Source of the DNA: an uncultured Flavobacteriales bacterium
GTDB taxonomy: Bacteria > Bacteroidota > Bacteroidia > Flavobacteriales_D > Sanyastnellaceae
Direction: 5' to 3'
Assembly: GCA_937897625.1 (NCBI GenBank)
Contig: CALCNZ010000046.1
Span: 1-6,953, forward strand
Length of the DNA: 6,953 bases
Each line of letters begins with the position of its first letter. Within the stretch, counting starts at the first letter, position 1. A program made the translations under genes and the position numbers. Positions 1 through 6,101 of the stretch are shown piece after piece. The notes under the pieces were generated by a model. It saw only the letters and a program-made list of their open reading frames with translations, had not been told where the DNA came from and made no database searches.

Positions 1-44
1 AAATTAAGTGGCGAAGGCAAAGACAGCTATGCCTGTCATTTTTT

Positions 45-58
45 GTCTATATTTAGAC
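45..58. promoter_or_regulatory. Short inverted repeat upstream of the PIN toxin gene
   Basis: GTCTA (45-49) and TAGAC (54-58) form perfect 5-bp arms around 4 nt, ending 17 nt before the GTG at 76. Toxin-antitoxin operons are commonly autoregulated through short palindromes near the promoter, so this is a candidate operator. That role is inference from position only; a 5-bp palindrome can arise by chance. No convincing promoter was seen in this stretch. Confidence 0.2.
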
Positions 59-75
59 TTGGTGAAAAAAATCAA

Positions 76-538
76 GTGAAACAGAAGATATATTGATACA
101 TCTATTGTTGGGGGTTACTTTGACCTGGAATTCAGAGAAGCAACAATGAAGTTATTTGAAAGGCTTGACAATAACGAAATTATTTTTGTGGTTTCCAACT
201 TATTGGATCTAGAGTTGATAAACGCACCTCAAAACGTAAGAGAACATCTATTAAAATATTCGGCAGATAAATTTCAGAGAATAGAGCTAACGGAAGAAGC
301 AATCAAGCTAGCGGATAAATACATAGAAGAAAAAGTTGTTGGCAAAACAAGTTTGGAAGATTGTCGACATATAGCTTTGGCAACGATAAACAAAGTGGAT
401 GTTTTGGCCAGTTGGAACTTTAAACATATTGTAAACTTGGATAGGATCAAAGGCTATAATTCTGTGAACTTAAAGCTTGGATATTCAATGATAGAAATTA
501 GAAGCCCAAAAGACTTGATAAATTATGGAAAAGAATAA
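76..538 (+). pseudogene. PIN-domain toxin (VapC-like), N-terminus frameshifted
   Basis: PIN-domain proteins of this kind are Mg-dependent ribonucleases acting as toxins of type II toxin-antitoxin pairs. The natural start appears to be GTG at 76, reading VKQKIY, but that frame hits TGA at 94-96. The next frame continues without loss as IDTSIVGGYFD from 92, the conserved first PIN strand carrying the first catalytic Asp. Adding one AT to the (AT)3 run at 88-93 would rejoin the halves into about 154 residues. The rest of the fold is intact: an E in the NLLDLELI segment, then SLEDCRHIALA and DVLASWNFKHI, which hold the later acidic residues. The first in-frame ATG, at 146, would drop the first catalytic Asp; the only rescue is a near-cognate ATT at 92. 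It may be inactivated, phase-variable or a sequencing error. The antitoxin-like ORF overlaps its end by 14 nt. Confidence 0.72.
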
Positions 539-686
539 TCAAAATAAAGAATTCGACGCGGTAAAAATAATGCGAGATATTAGAGACAATATTAGTTGTG
601 ATACGCAGAATATGAATTTCGAGGAGTTGAAAGCTTATATAAAACAAAAACTGGACGAAAGCAAAACAGAACTTGTTGGACAGTAA
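525..686 (+). CDS. Small antitoxin-like protein paired with the PIN toxin
   Basis: A 53-residue ORF begins at ATG 525, 14 nt inside the end of the PIN gene, and stops at TAA 684-686. The product starts MEKNNQNKEFDAVKIMRDIR and is highly charged. An N-terminal polar tail is followed by a likely helix (FDAVKIMRDIRDNIS), a short linker, and a second likely helix (NFEELKAYIKQKLDES). This matches my memory of small acidic-basic partners encoded just downstream of PIN toxins of the IDTS-GGYFD type, where the toxin comes first. The role as neutralising partner is inferred from size, overlap and that pattern; no DNA-binding domain is obvious. The overlap suggests translational coupling to the toxin frame, which the frameshift at ~93 could disturb. 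Confidence 0.6.
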   Translation: MEKNNQNKEFDAVKIMRDIRDNISCDTQNMNFEELKAYIKQKLDESKTELVGQ

Positions 687-725
687 TTTGAATTAAGAAT
701 TTATTTTCCGTTGTACGTTGTAGAC

Positions 726-802
726 ATTCGCCGAAGGCTATCGTGCTTTGCACATTCGTAACTCCGTTACTTTCGTTGCTCTGCAACATTCGTCCTTCGG
801 AC
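726..802 (+). repeat. Array of five mini-palindromes with 4-nt ATTC-like spacers
   Basis: Reading from 726: ATTC, GCC-GAA-GGC (730-738); TATC, GTGC-TTT-GCAC (743-753); ATTC, GTAAC-TCC-GTTAC (758-770); TTTC, GTTGC-TCT-GCAAC (775-787); ATTC, GTCC-TTC-GGAC (792-802). Every module is a perfect palindrome with a 3-nt loop, begins with G and ends with C. All 21 stem base pairs are Watson-Crick although the stems differ in sequence. Spacers are exactly 4 nt. The array lies between the antitoxin ORF and the tpiA promoter box. I do not recognise it as a named element; the function is unknown. Confidence 0.85.
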
Positions 803-807
803 TTCAT

Positions 808-815
808 TACCTTTG
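808..815 (+). promoter_or_regulatory. Bacteroidota-type -7 box of tpiA promoter
   Basis: TACCTTTG fits the Bacteroidota -7 consensus TAnnTTTG exactly and ends 15 nt before the tpiA ATG, which would give a leader of about ten bases. I see no clear -33 TTG at the usual distance, because that position is occupied by the last mini-palindromes. Transcription of tpiA-prmA from here is inferred. Confidence 0.5.
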
Positions 816-830
816 CCAAAACTTTAGAAC

Positions 831-1565
831 ATGCGCTCAAAACTCATCGCAGGAAACTGGAAAATGAATACGAATTGGGAAGAGGCGAAAGCTTTGTTCC
901 AAGCGGTGAACGAATTTCCTTCCAACAACAAATCAATGGCCGTGTGTGTGCCAGCTTGTTATATAGCTGGACTGTGTCCAACACATCCGAACCTTTCGGT
1001 GTTCGCGCAAGATTGCAGCGCACATGAGAAAGGAGCATACACGGGGGAAATTTCTGCGACTATGTTGGCTTCACTAGGTGTGAAAGGAAGTTTGGTTGGA
1101 CACAGCGAGCGCAGACAATACCACAACGAAACGTCAGAATTGTTGAAGCGAAAAGTAGATCAGTTGTTGGCCAATAATCTAACTGCGATTTATTGCATTG
1201 GAGAAACGCTTGAAGAACGCAACAACGAGTTGCATTTCGCAACTGTGACCAAACAAATTGAAGAAGTTATCGGACATCTCTCTTCAACACAAATGAAAAA
1301 TATAGTCATTGCTTATGAACCCGTTTGGGCAATAGGCACAGGCGTTACAGCAAGCAACGAACAAGCGCAAGAGATGCACGCACACATTCGATCGTTCTTG
1401 AACACCATGTTCGGAGAAGTATCAAACAGCATTCAGATTTTATACGGAGGAAGCATGAACGCCGCAAATGCACAAGCGCTTTTGGCTTGCGAAGATGTTG
1501 ACGGCGGACTAATTGGAGGCGCTTCATTGAAGGCGGCCGATTTCGAATTTATCTACAACGCCTAA
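831..1565 (+). CDS. tpiA: Triosephosphate isomerase
   Basis: Cytoplasmic glycolytic and gluconeogenic enzyme interconverting dihydroxyacetone phosphate and glyceraldehyde 3-phosphate. The 244-residue product is normal length for the family and has the full TIM-barrel signature. AGNWKMN (7-13) supplies Asn9 and Lys11, LVGHSERR (88-95) supplies the electrophilic His91, and AYEPVWAIGTG (161-171) supplies the catalytic base Glu163 and the mobile loop. The phosphate-binding YGGSMN (205-210) and DGGLIGGASL (224-233) are also present. The ATG at 831 is the expected start because residues 1-10 align with the usual N-terminus. No Shine-Dalgarno site is seen, as is usual in Bacteroidota. The gene ends TAATG, sharing one base with prmA, so the two are co-transcribed and probably translationally coupled. 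Confidence 0.97.
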   Translation: MRSKLIAGNWKMNTNWEEAKALFQAVNEFPSNNKSMAVCVPACYIAGLCPTHPNLSVFAQDCSAHEKGAYTGEISATMLASLGVKGSLVGHSERRQYHNETSELLKRKVDQLLANNLTAIYCIGETLEERNNELHFATVTKQIEEVIGHLSSTQMKNIVIAYEPVWAIGTGVTASNEQAQEMHAHIRSFLNTMFGEVSNSIQILYGGSMNAANAQALLACEDVDGGLIGGASLKAADFEFIYNA

Positions 1566-2389
1566 TGCAATACACGGTATACACGTTTCAAGTTTCTCCG
1601 ATTATCCCGGGAAACGATTTAGTTATTGCCTCATTAAGCGAATTGGCATTCGACAGTTTTCAAGAAACAGAAGAAGGGGTAGAGGCGTATGTTCCTTCGC
1701 ATCTCGACAATGAAGAATTGCAAAACGCATTGTTGGAATTAACCATTGAAGATGTGACCATTCACTTTTCAAAAAAGGAAATGGAAGACATCAACTGGAA
1801 CGCCGAGTGGGAATCGCAATTCGATCCGATTGATGTCGACAATCTTTGTCGTGTTAGAGCGCCCTTTCACGAAGCGAAAGCAGGTGTTCTTGATTTAATC
1901 ATTGAACCGAAGATGAGTTTCGGAACGGGTCATCATGCCACCACTTATTTGGTCTTGCAAAAGATGTTTGAGCTCGACTTCAAAGACAAGGAAGTCATTG
2001 ACATGGGAAGCGGCACAGCCGTTCTTGCCATTGCAGCAGAGAAACTCGGCGCGAAGAAAGTCTGGGCCATTGACATTGATGAATGGGCGTATGAAAACGC
2101 CATTGAAAATTTAGAGCGTAACAACTGTTCGAAGATCGAAGCACTCCTAGGTGTGGAAGATTTGTTGGAAGGAAAAACCGCAGACATCTTCATTGCGAAC
2201 ATCAATCGCAACATTCTTTTGGCTCAAGCGAAACACTACGAGAACAGCACCCAATCAGGCGCTCCATTGCTTTTAAGCGGATTCTACGAAAACGATGTTC
2301 CTGCATTACTTGAAGCATTTTCTGCATTCGAGTGGAAAGAGACGCGTGTTCGCGATGAGTGGACGATGCTTTATCTACTTAAGAAGTAG
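1565..2389 (+). CDS. prmA: Ribosomal protein L11 methyltransferase
   Basis: PrmA uses S-adenosylmethionine to methylate ribosomal protein L11 in the cytoplasm. The 274-residue product has the family's two-part layout: an N-terminal substrate-recognition domain (about 1-95) joined to a Rossmann-fold class I methyltransferase domain. The diagnostic PKMSFGTGHHATT lies at 115-127, the SAM-binding glycine motif DMGSGTAVLAIAA at 146-158, the acidic end of strand 2 (AIDID) at 168-172, and ANINRNIL, in place of the common NI-A--L motif, at 211-218. The start at 1565 overlaps the tpiA stop by one base, a classic reinitiation arrangement. The stop codon TAG (2387-2389) runs directly into a 14-bp tandem repeat. 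A tpiA-prmA pairing has no obvious biochemical logic beyond shared growth-related expression. Confidence 0.95.
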   Translation: MQYTVYTFQVSPIIPGNDLVIASLSELAFDSFQETEEGVEAYVPSHLDNEELQNALLELTIEDVTIHFSKKEMEDINWNAEWESQFDPIDVDNLCRVRAPFHEAKAGVLDLIIEPKMSFGTGHHATTYLVLQKMFELDFKDKEVIDMGSGTAVLAIAAEKLGAKKVWAIDIDEWAYENAIENLERNNCSKIEALLGVEDLLEGKTADIFIANINRNILLAQAKHYENSTQSGAPLLLSGFYENDVPALLEAFSAFEWKETRVRDEWTMLYLLKK

Positions 2390-2460
2390 GAACTTCGTTG
2401 TTGGAACTGCGTTGTTGGAACTGCGTTGCTTGAACTTAGTTGTTAGAACTTCGTTGTTTG
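2389..2460 (+). repeat. 14-bp tandem repeat, five copies, after prmA
   Basis: Five head-to-tail units begin at 2389, 2403, 2417, 2431 and 2445: GGAACTTCGTTGTT, GGAACTGCGTTGTT, GGAACTGCGTTGCT, TGAACTTAGTTGTT and AGAACTTCGTTGTT. The register never slips. The first base is the last base of the prmA stop codon. Each unit contains AAC-N3-GTT, a 3-bp palindrome with a 3-nt loop; equally, GTT-N5-AAC spans unit junctions. Fourteen is not a multiple of three, so it does not extend a protein. It runs straight into the palindrome array at 2461. Confidence 0.9.
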
Positions 2461-2526
2461 AATCGTCGAAGACATTCGCGAAGCATTCGCCAACGGCATT
2501 CGTTGAAAACATTCGTAATTACTTTC
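2461..2526 (+). repeat. Second mini-palindrome array, same grammar as 726-802
   Basis: Reading from 2461: AATC, GTC-GAA-GAC (2465-2473); ATTC, GC-GAA-GC (2478-2484); ATTC, GCC-AAC-GGC (2489-2497); ATTC, GTT-GAA-AAC (2502-2510); ATTC, GTAA-TTAC (2515-2522); then TTTC. The first four have 3-nt loops; the fifth is a loopless palindrome. All begin with G, end with C and pair perfectly. The array fills the gap between convergent prmA and hepT and touches the hepT stop codon. GCGAAGC is known from nucleic-acid chemistry as an exceptionally stable DNA mini-hairpin. A role in transcription termination for the converging genes is possible but unproven. Confidence 0.85.
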
Positions 2527-2878
2527 AGTAATACAAATCCAAAATATGCGAAACTTCTTTCCGCAGGTAAGGAAGCTCGGTCCAAATGAATTGCCAGATT
2601 TTTTCGTTGGCGAGGTCGTCGTAGGAATGAACGACATCGTTGCGGAGTTCTATGACGCGACGTGAATTTTTGATGCGCATAACACGGGTGTGATCGACTT
2701 TCACGATGTCGTGCATGGCTTCGCCAATAATAATGAGGTCGCGCTCTATGGCGCGACGCATCATTTTATTCGATAAGTACAATTTGAAATCTTCAACGGT
2801 TAAACCATTTGAGAACTCATGAATTTCATCAATGGAACGAACAATGTCCGAGAGTAAATCACGAACGTAACTATCCAT
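2525..2878 (-). CDS. HepT-like HEPN-domain protein (DUF86 family)
   Basis: HepT proteins are HEPN-fold ribonucleases that act as toxins when paired with an MntA nucleotidyltransferase, which inactivates them by AMPylating a tyrosine. This 117-residue, probably all-helical product has the family landmarks: RRAIERDLIIIGEA (41-54) and the active-site RNDVVHSY (79-86). The latter gives Arg79, His84 and Tyr86 in the R-x4-H-x-Y pattern, so both the catalytic pair and the AMPylation-site tyrosine are kept. No MntA gene with a GSx10DxD motif lies on either side. Instead the ATG overlaps the end of the tryptophan dioxygenase gene by 8 nt, implying co-translation with it. It could be a domesticated or orphan HEPN protein, or its partner may be encoded elsewhere. 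Family assignment is firm; the cellular role is not. Confidence 0.85.
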   Translation of the reverse strand: MDSYVRDLLSDIVRSIDEIHEFSNGLTVEDFKLYLSNKMMRRAIERDLIIIGEAMHDIVKVDHTRVMRIKNSRRVIELRNDVVHSYDDLANEKIWQFIWTELPYLRKEVSHILDLYY

Positions 2879-3869
2879 TCTCGAAACCGAGTTTCTTGGA
2901 AAGTTCTGGACTTATCGCTGGGAATTTTCTTCGTTCAACCAAGAAAGAGGTGAGCTCTGCGAACTCTTGAAACACGTAATGCTTCATTGCCGCTTCACGC
3001 AAATATCCTTTTCCAGTGCTTCCTCCCGTACCCGCTCTTCCGCCAATCATGCGGTGAACCATGTTCATGTGTCTCCATCTCCAAGTCGCTAACAACTCGT
3101 CAATGTCTAACAATGAGTTGATAATTCTATACGGATTCTGAAGAATCGGATAATCGCGATACAACATAATGAAGAGCCCAGCTCTTCTAGCTTTCGCACT
3201 TAATTTTCTGTTTTCAACGGGTTCGTTCGAAATAAATAATTCATCGAACGCCTTCAAGTTTTGCATTTCCATTTCACTCAATGAAGAGGAATAGGCGTTT
3301 CTGTATTGTGTGCAAAAATCTTCACTTCCCCAATATTTCTCTTCAAAAAATGGCATGCGCTCCAACCAATTGTTCACCAATTCCAATAGCGTTGTTTCTT
3401 TCGCCAATGCATAGATGTGCTTCGCGTCTTCACTGCGTAATTGACTGGTGAAATATTCTTGTCCATGACGCTCTTCCACTTTCAATCCCAACAATGTTTC
3501 CAATACTTTGAATTGCATGCTCTGAAATCCACTAGCCGGACGAAGCATGTCGCGGAAGTCTAAAAAGTCTTGCGCCGACATGGTTTCCAAAATATTGATC
3601 TTGTCAACCAAGATTCGAAGAATCTCAGTAACACGGTGCATGCGGTTTACAGCAATTTGCAGCTCTGGACTGTTGTCGTTAATGTTCTCTTTCGCAAGAA
3701 TGTCGTAAACCGATTTCATTTCAAACAAAATCTGCTTGAACCACAATTCATACGATTGGTGAATGACAATGAATAACATTTCGTCGTGAGCGTGCTGACC
3801 TTGTTTGTCGCTCTCAAGTTCTTGAGCGTTCAAAACATCGCCCAATTTTAAATAATCGCTGTAATACAT
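2871..3869 (-). CDS. kynA: Tryptophan 2,3-dioxygenase
   Basis: Heme enzyme that opens the indole ring of L-tryptophan with O2 to give N-formylkynurenine, the first step of the kynurenine route. The 332-residue, largely helical product carries the family motifs in order: HDEMLFIVIHQSYELWFKQ (28-46), with the distal-pocket His37 in HQSYELW; ETMSAQDFLDFRDMLRPASG (95-114), with substrate-binding Arg106; and a C-terminal WRWRHMNMVHRMIGG plus GTGGSTG (280-286). His267 lies 14 residues before Thr281, the spacing between proximal heme histidine and substrate-binding threonine in characterised enzymes. No other kynurenine-pathway gene is in the window. The start lies 33 nt downstream of the CotH-type gene, with a weak TGCCTTTG -7-like sequence between, so it may be read through from upstream or have its own promoter. 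Confidence 0.96.
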   Translation of the reverse strand: MYYSDYLKLGDVLNAQELESDKQGQHAHDEMLFIVIHQSYELWFKQILFEMKSVYDILAKENINDNSPELQIAVNRMHRVTEILRILVDKINILETMSAQDFLDFRDMLRPASGFQSMQFKVLETLLGLKVEERHGQEYFTSQLRSEDAKHIYALAKETTLLELVNNWLERMPFFEEKYWGSEDFCTQYRNAYSSSLSEMEMQNLKAFDELFISNEPVENRKLSAKARRAGLFIMLYRDYPILQNPYRIINSLLDIDELLATWRWRHMNMVHRMIGGRAGTGGSTGKGYLREAAMKHYVFQEFAELTSFLVERRKFPAISPELSKKLGFENG

Positions 3870-3902
3870 GCCTGCAAGTTACAAAGGCAAGTTTAGATAA
3901 CC

Positions 3903-6101
3903 TTATTTCGATTTAATAAATCGAAAAAGACTTTTGTCAGTCTGCAAAGTGTAAATGCCCGCAGCCAAAGACTGACAAGGAATTTCTTGTGTGTTGAAGA
4001 AAACCTGAACCACTTCTCCTTGCATGGAAAGAATTCTTCCTGAAATTTTTTCGGTGCAGTGAAGCGATTCCACAACCGGATTCGGATAAATTGAAATTCC
4101 AGAAGGAAGTTCATTCACACTCACCGGAAGGTTGCTTGCGTTCGGAGTGGAAACGGTCCAGTCGATCCAATTCGGATTAGCATCTGTTGCTCTTCCATAT
4201 GAATGATTGATTGGAATGTTGGAATAGGTAATTGAATCAATAAGCACACGCGCATTGTTCTGTACTTCCGATACATAAACGGTTTCCAATGTGTCGTTCA
4301 ATTTGAAGTCGACATGATTCTGTCCTTGCTCTGGATCTTTATCGGCATACAACAACTGAAATTCTCCCGCATCTAACGTCACATTCGGCAAAGGCCACTT
4401 ATTCCAATCGCTCGCGTCGTCGGAAATGAATTTGTTTCCAAGATACACGGCAGAAGGTCCAGGATTGAACAATTCAATCCAATCTTCATTGGCACCGAAA
4501 AAGTCTACGCAATTGTCAGTACCCAACGGCGCCACTTCATTAATAACCAACGCTGTTGAAGACTCTTGTCCATAGAGATAAACGAAATTGCAAGTGTGCG
4601 CTTCAATGTCGTTGAGCCACTCAATGGGCAATACGCCGACTAAAATGTTTATGCTGTCTGTTGGAAGAATTCCTGCGAAGGAATAGAGCTGATCTGTTAC
4701 GCCATAGTATCCCTTGCTCACAGGCATTTCCATGTGCCACAAGGAAGTTCCGATTTCTTCCCAAACTATTGCAAGCTGATTGGTATTTAGATTGCTTTGA
4801 AAGGTTACGAAGAGGCTGTCGTTTCGAAATTTCGGAACCAAATTAAAAATACGCTTGAAAGGTTGCAACGGTTCAAGTTGCTGAAGCGCTTGTGTGGCGC
4901 GTGTTTCCACGTACGGAACAATTCCGTATTGCACTTGTCCGCCCCAGGCGCTGGAAATACTGTTCGTGAAATCTTCAATCGTAAATCCAAAATCCAACGG
5001 ACGAAGCGGGTCTTCAGCAGCTGCTGTATAGATGATGTTTTGAATTTGCGTTGCCTTCGTCTGAAAGGCCGCTGCGTTGAATTGCGTGCCAATAAGATCG
5101 TTCACGTTATTGCTGAATTCATTGCGATACGCAGGAATTTGCAAGAGTCTTGAGAAAAGCGGACGGTTGGAAGAAGTGGTCCAGGTGTACAAATTTCTCT
5201 GACCCCAATCGACACCCACCCAATCGATTCCCAAGGTGTTGTCTAAGTCATACGGAATGTATTCGAGCTTTCGGGTCTTCTCGTTGTGATAGAGGTAGAA
5301 ATTATTCTGATTGAAGATGTAGTTGTCCCAATTTCCCAATAAAATATCGGCCGCCATTATTTTTAAATAGTCGTGAACGTTGAAGACTTTTTCCAATTCG
5401 CAGGGAAGCAGCGAGAGTGGCGTGTTATTCAAAACATCAATGAAATGAGCCAATTCAGAATAATTGTTTTGAAATTCATTTTCAACCAAATCGTAATTAT
5501 CGTCGGTGTACAAAATTGGACTTGTGCCTTGGTACATAAGGTCTGAACCCCATAGACACTTCCATAAATTACCCGTTCCATCGTCGAAGCGAACATCTGC
5601 AAAACGATTATCAATTTGTTCAACATTCAAATACACGCCCATATATGTTCCGTTCACATACACCCGAACATGTGATGTGCGACAGGCAGGCAATCCCGCT
5701 TCACGGAAAAAATCCCAACACAATTTTGCGCGAAGAATAGAGGGGTCGTTCTGATTCCCAATCAAATTCAATTCTGAAAGTCCGTAAAAGTTTTGATCGA
5801 CATATTTGTCAATATTAATTTTGAACGATTTCTTCTGTGCATTCAGAGAAGTGTTACCGCGAAAGCGAATGCCCACGCCAGAGTAGGCAGAAAATCCAGT
5901 AGAAAAAGTATAGACAATTGCACCAGGAAATTCATGCGAATTTCCCAAGTTGTTGTACATGGCTAGCAACGAATCGGGATCTATTGTAATTGAAATACTC
6001 GCCACCTCGTCTTGAAGAAAGGCCGTGCCATATTCGGGCTGTTGAGCTTGTATGTTGGAAAGGAAAAATGCGAAGACAAATGCTAGAAGTGCGCCTCTCA
6101 T
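3903..6101 (-). CDS. Secreted CotH-kinase protein with lamin-tail and T9SS sorting domains
   Basis: A 732-residue exported protein. Residues 1-19 form a signal peptide, with likely cleavage after SNIQA. Residues ~30-410 are a CotH-type atypical protein kinase domain: RGNTS (81-85), KKSFKINID (90-98) with a candidate nucleotide-binding lysine, LLGNWDNYIFNQNNFYLYHN (254-273) as the catalytic-loop equivalent, and IPYDLDNTLG (282-291) with metal-binding Asp285/Asp287. Residues ~515-655 match a lamin-tail domain (LVINEVAPLG, EDWIELFNPG). Residues ~662-732 are a T9SS type A sorting domain (ISIYPNPV, then AGIYTLQ near the end), predicting outer-membrane export and surface attachment or release. CotH of Bacillus phosphorylates spore-coat proteins; the substrate here is unknown, and residue roles are assigned by motif. 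The start forms an ATGA overlap with the upstream regulator gene, indicating translational coupling. Confidence 0.9.
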   Translation of the reverse strand: MRGALLAFVFAFFLSNIQAQQPEYGTAFLQDEVASISITIDPDSLLAMYNNLGNSHEFPGAIVYTFSTGFSAYSGVGIRFRGNTSLNAQKKSFKINIDKYVDQNFYGLSELNLIGNQNDPSILRAKLCWDFFREAGLPACRTSHVRVYVNGTYMGVYLNVEQIDNRFADVRFDDGTGNLWKCLWGSDLMYQGTSPILYTDDNYDLVENEFQNNYSELAHFIDVLNNTPLSLLPCELEKVFNVHDYLKIMAADILLGNWDNYIFNQNNFYLYHNEKTRKLEYIPYDLDNTLGIDWVGVDWGQRNLYTWTTSSNRPLFSRLLQIPAYRNEFSNNVNDLIGTQFNAAAFQTKATQIQNIIYTAAAEDPLRPLDFGFTIEDFTNSISSAWGGQVQYGIVPYVETRATQALQQLEPLQPFKRIFNLVPKFRNDSLFVTFQSNLNTNQLAIVWEEIGTSLWHMEMPVSKGYYGVTDQLYSFAGILPTDSINILVGVLPIEWLNDIEAHTCNFVYLYGQESSTALVINEVAPLGTDNCVDFFGANEDWIELFNPGPSAVYLGNKFISDDASDWNKWPLPNVTLDAGEFQLLYADKDPEQGQNHVDFKLNDTLETVYVSEVQNNARVLIDSITYSNIPINHSYGRATDANPNWIDWTVSTPNASNLPVSVNELPSGISIYPNPVVESLHCTEKISGRILSMQGEVVQVFFNTQEIPCQSLAAGIYTLQTDKSLFRFIKSK
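3906..3926. repeat. Perfect 10-bp inverted repeat at the 3' end of the CotH-type gene
   Basis: TTTCGATTTA (3906-3915) and TAAATCGAAA (3917-3926) pair perfectly around one base. It lies within the last eight codons, next to the stop. It could be a weak terminator or attenuator hairpin between this gene and tryptophan dioxygenase, but it is A+T-rich and has no T tract after it in the gene's direction. Confidence 0.4.

Noticed and set aside
1..96. Open frame from the left edge ending in TGA 94-96, possibly the tail of an upstream gene
   Set aside because: It ends in VKQKIY, which is better explained as the start of the frameshifted PIN gene. The rest is too short to recognise, and nothing supports it as a separate protein end.
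726..802. CRISPR array
   Set aside because: There is no conserved 20-40-nt repeat. Constant elements are 4-nt spacers, and the variable parts are self-complementary rather than random spacers.
592..840. Minus-strand ORF of 82 residues over the antitoxin end and palindrome array
   Set aside because: It runs antisense through the antitoxin ORF and the repeat array, resembles no family, and disappears once those features are assigned.
743..1027. Plus-strand ORF of 94 residues overlapping the start of tpiA
   Set aside because: It is a frame shadow of tpiA, which has complete family motifs in its own frame.
2461..2526. Classical Rho-independent terminator after prmA or hepT
   Set aside because: Stems are only 2-4 bp and no T tract follows on either strand. 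A different kind of termination remains possible, but the standard signature is absent.
3870..3902. Dedicated promoter for the tryptophan dioxygenase gene
   Set aside because: The best box on the minus strand, TGCCTTTG, misses the conserved A and has no -33 partner. Not strong enough to list as a feature.
4797..5153. Plus-strand ORF of 118 residues inside the CotH-type gene, and its 95-residue minus-strand counterpart
   Set aside because: Both are out-of-frame shadows of a gene with a continuous signal peptide-to-sorting-domain architecture.
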